A stretch of 64,000 nt of DNA, from assembly GCA_026874595.1 (NCBI GenBank), contig CM049316.1, positions 53,331,676-53,395,675 on the forward strand, read 5' to 3'. The notes under the pieces were generated by a model. The model worked only from the letters and a program-made list of their open reading frames with translations, had not been told where the DNA came from and did not search any database. The number at the start of each line of letters is the position of its first letter. Within the stretch, counting starts at the first letter, position 1. Positions 25,420 through 36,994 of the stretch are shown here, in pieces. A program made the translations under genes and the position numbers. This DNA comes from Sipunculus nudus (taxonomy: Eukaryota; Annelida; Sipuncula; Golfingiida; Sipunculidae).

Positions 25420-26360
25420 TGGCTAGCCCTGGGACTGACCTCGGGCCAGATCTGCTGAGGTATTTAACTGACGATTATTGATCACTATGAGTTTGAGTGT
25501 TTTTGTCCTGACATACCTATACAATCTATTCTTGGGTGTGTAAGGTAATAGACTTAACCTTTACAGCTGAAACTGAAACCATGCTGGGATAATATGCCAA
25601 GAGATCTGCAAACATTGACTCGAGATGCCCCAGTTGTTCATTTTATTGTAGTGTTAGATGTGATGCTGTTGGTATTGCCCAAAAGAGTTTATGAAAAGCA
25701 TCAGACAGATTGAAACATATGGTGTGTGCAAGAGGTATCAGTGACATTATGAAGTCACAGGTTACAAGTAGCCCTGTGTTTGTGACCATTCTGCTAATAA
25801 CATCACAGCACATGACCTAGCACAGTAGGGTACTATCATGATAATAACAGCTGTAATAATGAAATTAAAAGTATAATTAGGGCTTTTACTGGATGAAGGA
25901 GAGAGTTATAAGACTGAGAATTGTTAGCTCTTCATTGGAGAGCACATTAATTCACTAACAATTACAGAAATCCAGCTGTCTCCAGTCACATGTTGTATTA
26001 AATGAGTATAAAGCATGAGACTTATTTAGTATTTACAGGCTTGAGTTACTGGCACTGTTTGGTATCCATGAAGAATGGATACATCCACCTGGCGATCACA
26101 CTGGCTGCAGGTGTACAAGGCTGCCTGAGGCGGGGATGTGTTGGCCTCAGTAAACCTGCTTCAAAGTGAAAACTCTAATTTACCACTTGCTGAGCCATTT
26201 TCTATTTTTTATTTGTTGTTTAAATAAATCACACAGCTGAACCTGAGAAGAAGTGAGTGAATCAGAAACCTTTGTACAAGCTGTGGCTGATGGCTGATCC
26301 ATGGGAAAGGTGAATCCCTGTAATCCTTGGAACTGTAGCTCAGATTATCACGTAAAATAC
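25420..26360. other. AT-rich spacer, no gene seen
   Basis: No repeat or exon is supported between the candidate exon at 25.2-25.4 kb and the 51-bp array. Confidence 0.4.
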
Positions 26361-26362
26361 TT

Positions 26363-27040
26363 CAGTCATCTGGTGACTGTCAACTCAGCTATGCATCTTG
26401 GCAGGCCCTGTGACAGTTATCTGGTGACTGTCAACTCAGCTATGCATCTTGGCAGGCCCTGTGACAGTCATCTGGTGACTGTCAGCTCAGCTATGCATCA
26501 TGGCAGGTAGTGTGACAGTTATCTGGTGCCTGTCAGCTCAGCTATGCATCATGGCATGTTCTGTGACAGTCATCTGGTGACTGTCAGCTCAGCTGTGCAT
26601 CATGGCAGATAGTGTGACAGTCATCTGGTGACTGTCAGCTCAGCTATGCATCATGGCAGGTTGTGTGACAGTCATCTGGTGACTGTCAGCTCAGCTGTGC
26701 ATCATTGCAGGTCTTGTGACAGTCATCTGGTGACTGTCAGCTCACCTGTGCATCATGGCAGGTAGTGTGACAGTCGTCTGGTGACTGTCAGCTCAGCTGT
26801 GCATCATGGCAGGTAGTGTGACAGTCATCTGGTGACTGTCAGCTCAGCTGTGCATCATGGCAGATAGTGTGACAGTCATCTGGTGACTGTCAGCTCAGCT
26901 ATGCATCATGGCAGGTAGTGTGACAGTCATCTGGTGACTGTCAGCTCAGCTATGCATCATGGCAGGTCCTGTGAAATCATCTCGTGACTGTCAGCTCAGC
27001 TGTGCATCATGGCAGGTCCTGTGAAAGTCATCTGGTGACT
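26363..27040. repeat. 51-bp minisatellite, left block (about 14 copies)
   Basis: ATCTGGTGAC recurs every 51 bp from 26368. Each unit holds an 8-bp perfect inverted repeat, GACAGTCA and TGACTGTC, around the 5-base loop TCTGG. As 51 is a multiple of three, a plus-strand frame reads a 17-residue repeat containing SHLVTVSSA. The frame is broken by unit variants and has no gene context. The block is separated from the right block by a SINE-like insertion. Confidence 0.95.
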
Positions 27041-27349
27041 CTGGGATTCCAACCCATGTTGGTGGTGCACAAGTCTGGCGTACCAACCTGCTTCACTAGC
27101 GAGACCATTCGGCCTGCCTTTATGTCACCCTGTAATACACCCCCTCTTAAGAGCGTTCTGCTATCAGAACAAGACTTATTATCCCAGGAGTCACACTTTG
27201 GTGAGCTTATTCCTTGGGCCACAAAGTTTACCGTCACTTTGGACGAGCCCCCTTTTTTTACACAGACAAATCATTCAGGGGACAACATTGGGCCGATCCC
27301 GGTTTCGAACCCATAACAGTGGCACACAAGTCTGGCGTACCAACTGCTA
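27041..27349 (-). mobile_element. tRNA-derived SINE-like insertion with two tRNA-like heads
   Basis: On the minus strand, GGTTCGAAACC (27301-27311) is a canonical Pol III B box, and TAGCAGTTGGTACGCC (27334-27349) upstream of it resembles the A-box/D-arm region. About 250 bp further along the minus strand a second tRNA-like segment repeats GTTGGTACGCCAGACTTGTG (27074-27093) and carries GGTTGGAATCC as a degraded B box (27045-27055). The segment interrupts the 51-bp array, and the flanking 20 bases on both sides read GTGAMAGTCATCTGGTGACT. That could be a target duplication or simply adjacent array units. The open frame at 26984-27316 runs through it and is not a gene. Confidence 0.65.
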
Positions 27350-27998
27350 ATGTGACAGTCATCTGGTGACTGTCAGCTCAGCTGTTCATCATGGCAGGTC
27401 CTGTGACAGTCATCTGGTGACTGTCAGCTCACCTGTGCATCATGGCAGGTAGTGTGACAGTCATCTGGTGACTGTCAGCTCAGCTATTCATCATGGCAGG
27501 TTGTGTGACAGTCATCTGGTGACTGTCAGCTCAGCTGTGCGTCATTGCAGGTCCTGTGAAAGTCATCTGGTGACTGTCAGCTCAGCTGAGCATCATGGCA
27601 GGTCCTGTGACAGTCATCTGGTGACTGTCAGCTCAGCTGTGCATCATGGCAGGTCCTGTGAAAGTCATTTGGTGACTGTCAGCTCAGCTGTGTATCATGG
27701 CAGTTCCTGTGACAGTCATCTGGTTACCGTCAGCTCAGCTGGGCATTATGTCAGGTCCTGTCACAGTCATCTGGTGACTGTCAGCTCAGCTGTGCATCAT
27801 GACAGGTCCTGTGAAAGTCATCTGGTGACTGTCAGCTCAGCTTTGCATTATGACAGGTCCTGTGAAAGTCATCTGGTGACTGTCAGCTCAGCTTTGCATC
27901 ATGGTAGGTCCTGTGAAAGTCATCTGGTGACTATCAGCTCAGCTGTGTATCATGGCAGGTCCTGTTACAGTCATCTGGTGACTGTCAGCTCAGCGTTA
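27350..27998. repeat. 51-bp minisatellite, right block (13 copies)
   Basis: This continues the left block: same unit, same period (27358, 27409, 27460 and so on to 27970) and the same internal hairpin. A 185-codon open frame at 27468-28025 is the in-frame translation of these units. Many right-block units read GTGAAAGTC in place of GTGACAGTC, so the two blocks have partly different variant content. Confidence 0.95.
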
Positions 27999-28025
27999 AT
28001 AGCTTGCACATCTACCTCACACTAG

Positions 28026-29044
28026 TTTATCCAGACTTAAAAGTAGATTGAATGAAAGACATGGAAACCTCTAAACAACAGCAAGTAAATAGCACCTTCA
28101 AAAGAAAATTATTCAATAGACTGAAAATATTTTATTTTCAAAAGAAAGTATATAGACTTAAAGAGATGTGTACCCTTATGAGACTTCATGAAGCCAAATG
28201 AAAAGGAAACACCTCCTGCTATATGATAAAAGACTTCCGACTACCGAGCTCCAACATCTGAGCCATGGAGAGTGCCTCGTATTAGTTATAATAACTAGTT
28301 GTACAATCCATGTAAAATGAATAAAGTTTATAAAGATAAAAGACTCAAAATGTATAATGGTAAAATGTACTCAACGAGCTTAATGTGTTCCATTACCAGT
28401 ATGTTAGTTTGTTTGAAGTTTCTTCATCCCTCCTTGCTTTTATGTTTGCTTATCTGCACAACATATCCAGTGGGTTTTTAATGAATTTCAATTAAGTTTT
28501 GTGGAAGGGTGATCCTTTGGCCAATAAGAAAGTGAAATTCATCTGTGTTTGTCCACACAATACTTCTCAGTGAATTTTCATCACATATTATAGAATGGTG
28601 GGCCATTGGCCAAAAAAATAAATAATTGAATAAATTTTAAGGAAGCTCTGGATGCAGATTTTTACAGTGGGTTTCCAGCTCTGTTTAAGTTAGACACTGA
28701 AATATATTTGGATGAGCATAAAATGAACTACAAGAGGAATGATTGTGTAAAGGTCAAAACGTTCCTAGAAATGTCAAGTGAAATGTTCAGGTGTTTTATT
28801 TGGTGTTATTCAGCTGTGAGATGGGGTATGTTATTTTATTTTGTATTTTAACTTTTTTTTACCAAATTATGTCCAGACCTGGTGGTAACAAATGGTTGTC
28901 ATGATCCAGACTGAGACAATCAAAATATTTCAGAGGCATCATCTAAATGAAGTTCTGTTCAGAATGTAAAAGGTCATCTTGACTGAAGTGATCCTTTGTC
29001 CTGTTGAGTTTTGATTATTTCTTTGTTGTCTGAGGCCTTGACAG
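28026..29044. other. AT-rich spacer, no gene seen
   Basis: No repeat array, exon or RNA signal is supported in this stretch. Confidence 0.4.
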
Positions 29045-29265
29045 TTTTGCATCTTGTATATTTTATAGGTGAGATTCAGTTTTGCATCTTGTATATTTTA
29101 TAGGTGAGATTCTTCATGTTTTGCATCTTGTATATTTTATAGGTGAGATTCAGTTTTGCATCTTGTATATTTTATAAGTCAGGTCCTTCAGGTTTTGTAT
29201 CTTGTATATTTCATAGGTCAGGTCCTTCAGGTTTTGCATCTTGTTTGTTTTGTAGCTATACCCTA
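29045..29265. repeat. 35/39-bp minisatellite, 6 copies
   Basis: TTTTGCATC (one copy TTTTGTATC) starts at 29045, 29080, 29119, 29154, 29193 and 29232, with spacings that mix 35 and 39 bp. The longer units add 'tcttca/ccttca' before the core. The core includes TTGTATATTTTATAGGTGAG. The frame at 29143-29385 is a by-product. Confidence 0.9.
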
Positions 29266-29315
29266 CAGCTTTGGAGAGAGGTTGAGTTTGAGGGTTTCTT
29301 CAGACCAAAATATTA

Positions 29316-29355
29316 TAAACAAGTGATCTGTGGGTCACAGTGCTCAGCTGAAATG
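29316..29355 (+). mobile_element. Family C 5'-end fragment
   Basis: AACAAGTGATCTGTGGGTCA followed by CAGTGCTCAGCTGA matches the start of family C elsewhere (compare 31524, 44845 and 46031). No matching 3' hairpin is seen before the next repeats, so this is probably a truncated or decayed copy. Confidence 0.45.
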
Positions 29356-30169
29356 GATTATGAGAATATTTTTATAAAAACCTAACATATATAGGTAACA
29401 GCAAGTTTGTTTGTATATCATTATTTAAGAAAACACAAAATACATGCCACTGAAGTTACCTGTGTACTTTTATGGGCTACATGAAAGATGTAGGAGCCTC
29501 TCATTATAATGTATATAAGGATGGTATCACAACTAAAAGACTGAAATTTGTGTGTAAATTATAAAAATAGGAAGAAAGTGAAGATGAGTTGATCAAAGTA
29601 TAATAACACACATTTAATTTATTAGCTTGAAATAAGAGAGAAAAAATTCAAGTTTGCCATTTTCAAAATATTAGCAAAAACTAAATTTAATAAGCATGTT
29701 AAAACAAGACAATATTGTAAACATCACTTGGTGCAACAAATGAAAATTTTGGCATGAGTCCATTTAATTATCCAATAAGAATAAATTGGAAATGAGCCTA
29801 AGTATATATTGTTGACTATATGATTATGCCATTTATTAAATCCTCATCTGTTACAAATAAAGATTAAGTGCAACAGCAACCGTAATTTGGCATTACAGTT
29901 TCGTAATGCATCTGTGTAATATTCCATTTTAAAAACCTTATATACCTAAGTTAAATTAACAAAGAAATCAGACTAGACTGAAAATGAACTGTAAAAGTGT
30001 TTAATTTAAAACTCATTTGCTGAGAGGGTATCTCTGATACAGCTGAGTGTGGCATCATAGAATATTATTTTTTGTTTGTACAAAATGAACATATACAAAT
30101 TAATTTGAACAAACAGATACAAAGAACAGAAGCAATCATTACATAATAACATTAGTACAAATATGAGCA

Positions 30170-30455
30170 TGATTTTTTTAGAGAACCTGTGAGCTTATGC
30201 GATTGTGCAGCGTTGTCCATCAGGCATCGTGTGTAAGTTAACCATAGCTATCTCAAAAACGGCAGGAGCTAGCATCAGCAAATTTTTTGCAAATAATCAG
30301 TCATCAGAACTATCAGATTTTGTTTATTTTTTTTCTAACTGCATTTTCTGGGGAATTTTATAGGGAAAAAGCTAAAAAAGCTTTAAAAATATTCTTCTCC
30401 GAAACTGTCCAGCCAAATTGTCCAATATTTCACAGAAATGATCCCTGGAACAATC
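30170..30455. repeat. Dispersed repeat family D, copy 1
   Basis: Shares a long diverged stretch with 31092-31375, including 'ctgtgagcttatgc', 'ggcaggagctagcatca' and 'tatcagattttg', ending in 'tccctgg'. It starts beside a run of T. It is non-coding and its class is unknown. Its TTTAG/TTTTTAG edge resembles the outer edge of family C. Confidence 0.7.
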
Positions 30456-30974
30456 TCTCTCAAGGTTGTTCAAATAGTTCCAGTTTGGAGATTTGTGGCC
30501 TAGTTACAGGAGGTTGAACTTAGTCATCTGTCTAAAAAAGCACACTAAAATTAAAATCTCAGAAACAGCTGGAGCTATCATCACCAAATTTTATGCCAAT
30601 GTTTGTCACATATGTCATATCTGAAATTGAGGTATTGGTGGCACCTCCTACATTTAACTGTTTTTTACAAGCAGAAATGTGATTTTAGACTCTTCTAGCT
30701 TATAAACTGTTTTATGATTAAACTGTTAAGCTGATTGGTTTAAACTTTACAAGAATTATTCTATGTTAGGGTTCTGCATGTTTTATAAGAATAGATTGGG
30801 TAAATGCAGCTTTAAAAAAGCAGTTTAGCCAATTGAAGAAGGCTTTCTGTGTTTGGAAACAGATTTGAAAACATGCTGAGTTTCAGCAGCCAAGTCAAGA
30901 GGCCACTCAGTACAACCAGGTTTGGTCCAGACCTCACCATGGCAACTGAGCTGGCTCTGTCTGGTGTCTAGACA

Positions 30975-31019
30975 ATGTGTCTAGACATCTAGCCACAGCG
31001 TCTAGATGTCTAGACACAT
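30975..31019. repeat. 18-bp perfect inverted repeat with 9-base loop
   Basis: The arm ATGTGTCTAGACATCTAG at 30975-30992 is exactly complementary to 31002-31019. Each arm contains TCTAGA, and further TCTAGA or CTAGATG pieces flank it (30966-31025). The palindrome lies between the two family D copies. Confidence 0.9.
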
Positions 31020-31091
31020 CATCTAGATGCAGAATGCCCAGATTAGAACTATTGGAACTATATCTTTCAACTGTTTGAAAAAACTTGGGTT

Positions 31092-31375
31092 TGCATTTTT
31101 AGCTAATCTGTGAGCTTATGCAAGGGTGTGGCGTCGTCTGTGTTCCATTGTCTGTTGTGCGCAATAGCTATCCCAAAAAGGGCAGGAGCTAGCATCACCA
31201 AATGTTTTGCAAAAAAAATGTCATCTTAAAAATTCTATCAGATTTTGCTTATTTCTGGCTAACTGCATTTTCTTAGTTTTTTTTTAGGGAAGAAGCTAAA
31301 AAACATTAAAAATGGTCTCCTCCGAAACCATGCTGCCAAATTGTCCGTTCATCTGTCCAAATATTCCTCCCTGGC
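31092..31375. repeat. Dispersed repeat family D, copy 2
   Basis: Same content as copy 1 at 30170, in the same orientation about 920 bp downstream. The left edge reads TTTTTAGCTAATCTGTGAGC. A family C copy starts about 150 bp further on. Confidence 0.7.
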
Positions 31376-31520
31376 AGAAAGAACATATCTGAAATATCCT
31401 GACTGATACGTCCTAGTTTTAAAATGTCCTAGTCCAAAACATGCAGGTCTAAAACGTCCGTTTTGCTGACATAATACTAAGATAGATATGCAGGACATAA
31501 GAGGATCAATATTATATTTT

Positions 31521-33874
31521 AAAACAAGGGACCCATGGGTCACGGCGCTCAGCTGTTATATATGATAAAAAAATATGGTTTAGAAATGAGGCACATGCTT
31601 GTTTTGTCTGGAAATAAATAAAAGCTGTATTATGACTTGTGGGTGTTTAGCTTATGTATGATTTTGATAGTATCTTTAGAGACAGGGAAGAGGATTGATT
31701 TAATTTATTTTATTAACAAATGGAGTGCTATTGTCACACAGATTTTGACTTGGCCATATAACTTATAAGCAGAACATATAATATAAGAGTTTAACTATTT
31801 ATTAAAAATAATTACAAATTGTCCCAAATATAATTTTATTTAAAATAATAAGCGAATCATATGATTTTTAAAAAATAAAATACAACTGAAATGATTATTA
31901 AAATAATATCAAAGAATATATTCATGAATGCATTCATGAATACATTTTAAAAGTATTTGCACTGGTATTCATATACTTTCATTTTTACCTGAATTCCCTT
32001 TCTTATGCAAGAAATTTTATAATGGAGTACATATTCATATTTGTATTCAAATACATTTGCAAAGTATTTGCACCATGTCTGGTATTTATTCAATTTTCAC
32101 CAAACGATGTTGAGAATCCAGAATATACAAAATTCACACATTTAAATAATGATCATAAGTACCTGGTTTTATGGCTTTTATTCATATTAAAAAAAAAATA
32201 AATGTAATATATTCATTTTGGACGAATTTCACATCAATGTACACACTAGACACAGCAGGAATCTAGATTAATATTAACAACTGCATCTTTGTCTATCATT
32301 AATTTCCTTCATATGATCCCTAATGATTAGTAATGAATAATATGATTTATTTATTTATCATTAAAATTGAACTGAAAAATACCATAGGTGACTGCATGGT
32401 GGTATTTGGAATACGTGACATTCTATCAATCGACACAAGATTCTTATATCATCAGTAACTGCAAGTTAATTTCCTGTTATTATCAACTAACAAATTCCTT
32501 TTCCATTTTTCTTTAATTTGTTATTAAAAACCAATAAAAATTTATTCATTTATTGTTTATTGTTATGTTGTTAGTTAAAACTACTAGATGAGTTGGGTTG
32601 GACACCTGGATCAACTGTGGCTGGCCATAAGCTGCCTGGATTCAGTGTATGCCTCCCGTCAAGCGTGCATAATTTGATGAAAGGTCAACAAGGTCAACAT
32701 ACAGGTGACTCAAGAGGGGCTGGGGAGAGCTAAGGTCTGACATGGTCTCATAAAAACATTAATAAAAGCTACAATATTGGCCAATTTCTTTCAGCTTTCT
32801 AAACTAAAAAGCTGAAATCCTTATGTGTGCATGATATGAAAATTATATCAACAGTGCTCACAGGAAACAAACGTGCCATGGTCAAAGTTTGGCAAAATTT
32901 AAGTTACTAATTTTATATTTATACTAATAACTTATAAAATTTGAAAAATTCAGAACTTATTTGGGGTGTTCAATTGAATCTTGATAAAATAATGTTACAT
33001 CCCTGACAAAAATATCTAGCTTCAGCAATCCTCTTGTTAAGGGAGTAAATATATTTCTTGATTTTTTACAAAGTGCATTATGTTTGGGTCCATTACTTAA
33101 AACAATTACGCAATACTGACATCATTTCAGCCATGTGCATAGAGAATGTATAGAAAAATATGTATATTATATATGATTAGTCAGATCAGTGGTTTTGATA
33201 TTAGGCATCCTGGAAGTGTAACAATGGGTTTTTAATGGAAAAATGAAGTTTTTCATTAATATCTCGAAGGTATTAAGTCCTAGTGACCGAATTCTTGGCA
33301 TGGTAGGGGATTTTGGAGTCAGTTAAGTCAGTTAATTAGCTGAGTGGACCTAATGGCATTAGCCAGATCAGTCTGAACTCTTGAGAGCCAAACTAATGCA
33401 TAAGCTTTATAAGCATGAGAGAATTATGATTATATCATCTCATATGATATCGTAACTTAAATTGTAAACAGGTTCTATCTTACAAACACACATTTTGTTA
33501 AGATTCATTCCCTAAGTTAGTTTAACTTGAGTGTCCATCCCACAAACTTACTTCTGTTGCAACTTACCCATGTTCAGGGCCATAACTCCCACAAATTAAT
33601 AGTTAAGCCAAATATGAACAAAACAACACAAGTGGTTTTGATATTAAGCAGTTTTGAAGTGTAACAATAGGTTTTTTAATGGAACATGGAGGTTTTTCAG
33701 TAATATCTTAAAGGAACAAAGTCACACTGACCTAATGATGGGTTTGGTAGGAAATCTAGAAAACATCTAGTATGCCGAATTTCAGATTCGTAAGTGCAGA
33801 CAGACAGACAGAGGGACAGACAACGCTGCCCAATCACTGCAGCTGAGTTGACTTACAGTTAGCTGAGCTAAAAA
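31521..33874 (+). mobile_element. Family C element, long copy (about 2.35 kb)
   Basis: The left end is ACAAGGGACCCATGGGTCAC then GGCGCTCAGCTG. The right end is TTACAGTTAGCTGAGCTAAAAA. GCTCAGCTG and the right-end AGCTGAGC are inverted copies. Just inside the right end is a GACAGACAGACAGAGGGACAGAC tract. The right third (from about 32850) is clearly related to 47231-47961 (shared 'aacgtgccatggtcaaagtt'). A segment near 33190-33330 recurs at 33632-33780, a partial internal duplication. No coding capacity is seen. Confidence 0.65.
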
Positions 33875-33890
33875 GACTTTTGGCTTAATT

Positions 33891-34222
33891 CCTTCAGATT
33901 TTCCTGCCAAGGAGAAAACAAACTTACAGGAGGGACTGAATATGACTGGGCATACGGTCCTCAAGCCAGCAGAGCTTCATTTATATACATCTGATGAAGT
34001 ATCAGAAGCAGCCAAGCCTAATACTGCTGTTACAGTTCAGTCCCTGACCCAGCTCTCTTCCTCCTGTCTGAGCAGCACTGGAACTGACGTCCAGCCATCC
34101 ATCACAGCAGCTAGGGGCTGCTACCATTGGCTACTTTGTTTGCCAGTTGTACTTCATTTTTGTAACTGTTCACAAGTTCACTGTATACCTGTCTTGTCCA
34201 TATGTGTTGCATTACTTCAGCA
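33891..34222 (+). CDS. Possible exon, unknown product
   Basis: An acceptor-like TTAATTCCTTCAG ends at 33890. A frame is open from there to 34247, and a donor-like CAGCAG/GTATAC sits at 34222. The first two thirds of the peptide are Ser/Thr-rich and look disordered (it includes LYTSDEVSEAAKPNTAVTVQ), and the last third is Cys-rich and hydrophobic. It begins only about 15 bases after a family C end, which makes a real exon less likely. No family is recognised. Confidence 0.18.
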
Positions 34223-34249
34223 GGTATACACTGACCAAGATTCTTAGGA

Positions 34250-35870
34250 AAAGCCACTAACAGTGTGAAGACTATTTCAGTATTTAATGAGAAAATGTTG
34301 ACAGGGATAATTTACTCAAGATAACTAATAAAGGATGTACTTGTATAAGCAGTAGCAAATGATCTTACTCATTTGAGACATGCAGCTAAAAATGGTGTGG
34401 TTTGAGTTTAATTCAGCCCGCCTTTCCCAGTGCTGCACCTGTATTAATTGTTTTATATTGAAACACTGCTATTTTTTTTATCAAGAAAACTACTTTTAAT
34501 ACTTTTTATAGTTGTACATAATGACATAGGCATAATAACAAAATCATGACTTAGTGTTAAATGTTTGAAACTTTGTATATTTTATATGATTTTGATTCTG
34601 TCTCTATATGTTAGTTACCCACAGGTATAATTACCATAGCAGCTCAGTGAAGGCCAAAGCATGTCCAGGCATGGAGTATTTTAGTGAATGTCAGATCTTA
34701 TAAAGATTATGCTTTTAGGCTGATTAAATATCAAAGAGATAATGACCAGATTAACAGGTACAAACACAGACACTCATCCATGACACTCATCCTCCCTTGT
34801 AGAACATTGGAGGATGTTTGGTATACTAGGATGGAATAGGTTGCATGCTTGGAATATCACTAGTAAGAACCGGATTTCTATCTCAACTCGTAACCAGCAG
34901 ATGTTATGACCATCAATGTGATAGAACCAAGAGCTGCCTCCTACAATTGTTTAGTTAAGTATAAGTTAAACTTTGATATTCAGCTGATTGATGTAAGTTA
35001 GATATACAGCCAGAATGTGTAACCAAAATGTTCGCCAGGATTCTGTAACAGTGTGCATGACATTCAACTGGAATATTTAACTTTGATGTACAGCCGGAAT
35101 GTGAGCCATATAATGTCAACAGGGACTAGTATTTGTATTAAATTGTTCAACTGTGAAGCTGTAAGTGCAATGTTCAACAGAATATATGTTACAAGTTACA
35201 AGAACTTCCTTCTTAAAGTCACCAAGAGATACAACTTTCCCCGTGTGATAATATACTACCACTGAATGCCCAAGTAGAGGGTAGTGTCAACATGTAGACA
35301 TGAAAATGCCCCTGCACCCAATGGGTCACTTTAGGTAAAGCGTAAACATACAAGTGACAGCCGGATGTCTTCACTCAGCTTTAAATATATTTCCTTTAGC
35401 TGTTTATTGGATGTTAATATTTTGCTTCATTATCGTTAAATTGAAAAAAAAATTCAAAAGTTGACAATATCCACAAGTAGAATTAATGTTTCAATTACAC
35501 TTAAGTCATGAACTCTTCTCTTTTTCTACATATATATAGTTAATAAAAGGTCAGTACATGTACCCACAAAAGTATACTCTGGTGCATGTGTTGTCCTGTT
35601 AGCCAGGCGTCAGATGTGGGATTAGAAGTAGGACTGGAGGATACATCTTGCTTAAGGACCATTGATTTGTCCCAGAGAAATACCAAGAGACATCTGTTTC
35701 AAATAGTCTACAACCAGGACAATCTTGTGTAGTCTTTACTTTCATTTGCTACACCACCCGTACACCTTTCATCATTATCTGTCTGAATTACTTAGATTAA
35801 GAAGTATTGGATTGGCAGACCTGCATTAGCAGTATGTATTACAACAATGATAAGTAATGATACTTTATTA
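34250..35870. other. AT-rich spacer, no gene seen
   Basis: Two related phrases near 35000-35100 ('cagccagaatgtg' and 'cagccggaatgtg') hint at a decayed duplication. Nothing coding is supported. Confidence 0.4.
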
Positions 35871-35872
35871 CA

Positions 35873-36111
35873 GATGTATATCCATATATTACAATCATTT
35901 TATACAAGTACCCTCAGACACCACTGCGTCTGAGCACCATGGCCCATGGGTTCCGTGTCTTATTAAGTTGCTTATAGGTTTCTATGGGTGGGAAAGATTA
36001 ATTGGCTATTGCTTATATATTTTAGTGCCAGGCATTCTGATGTTTATCACAGTGGAAAACCCAAGGGAAATAAGAAAATGTCTGAAGTTTTTTCTCAAAG
36101 GAAGACAGGTT
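35873..36111 (+). CDS. Possible exon with one membrane segment
   Basis: An acceptor-like TACTTTATTACAG ends at 35872. The frame is open from 35857 to the TGA at 36115. Donor-like sequences GACAG/GTTGGG and GTTGG/GTGAGC lie at 36106-36117. The peptide has one strongly hydrophobic stretch of about 20 residues (IGYCLYILVPGILMFI) preceded by WER and followed by a basic segment. It could be a membrane-protein exon, but I do not recognise the family. Confidence 0.22.
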
Positions 36112-36404
36112 GGGTGAGCGCTCCATATTGAAACATCACACATATTTAGCATTACTTTCTACAGGGGCTTCAGACTTCCACCACAGTCAGCTTCCCCTAC
36201 CTATATATATGTATATGCTTATACATTAACCATGGGGTTACCTGGTTAGTAAGTCATTCGGGTATAAAAGCTTGTTTTCTGGCTGCATGCAGGGCTTGAT
36301 GTATCACTAGGCAGCAGACTGACTTCTATATATTAAAATACTTTCAGCTGCGTGGCCAGCACTGCCCAATTAATCTTTCCTTTACAAGTCTCCATGCATG
36401 TAGG

Positions 36405-36990
36405 ATTCAGGTGTCACAAAACCATCACATTCCAGAGGGTCCTCCACACAAATCAGGTTTCTCAAAACCATCACATAACAGAGGGTCCTCTTCATAGATC
36501 ACATGTCACTAAACCATCACATTACAGAGGGTCCTCTTCATAAAGGTGTCACAAAACCATATCAGTGAAGAGGTTCCTCTTTAAAAATCAGGTGTCACAA
36601 ACCATCACATTACAGAGGGTCCTCTTCATAGATCAGGTGCCAAAAACCATCACATTACAGAGGGTCCTCCATACAGATGAGGTTTCACAAAACCATTACA
36701 TTACAGAGGGTCATCTACATAGATCAGGTTTCACAAAACCATTACATTACAGAGGGTCCTTTTCATAGATCAGGTGTCACAAAACCATCCCATTATAGAG
36801 GGTCCTCTTCATAGATCAGGTGTCACAAAACCATCACATTTTGGAGGGTCCTCTACACAAATCAGGTGTTACAAAACCATCACATTTCAGAGGGTCCTCT
36901 AGTAGATCAGGTGTCACAAAACCATCACATTACAGAGGGTCCTCTTCATAGATCAGGTGTCACAAAACCATCACATTACAGAGGATCCTA
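36405..36990. repeat. 46-bp minisatellite, 13 copies
   Basis: ACCATCACAT or a close variant starts at 36421, 36467, 36513, 36556, 36601, 36646, 36692, 36738, 36784, 36829, 36875, 36918 and 36967. Periods are mostly 45-46 bp. The unit includes CAGAGGGTCCTC. Short open frames through it are by-products. Confidence 0.95.
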
Positions 36991-36994
36991 GGGG

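Noticed and set aside
27286-27349. Functional tRNA gene on the minus strand
   Set aside because: A and B boxes are present but no acceptor-stem pairing or clear anticodon arm was seen, and a second degraded head lies nearby, so a SINE fits better.
27468-28025. 185-codon open frame
   Set aside because: It is the translation of 51-bp minisatellite units, with no gene context.
35873-36111. Assignment of the hydrophobic exon candidate to a named TMEM family
   Set aside because: One membrane segment and a Trp-x-Arg are too little to name a family.
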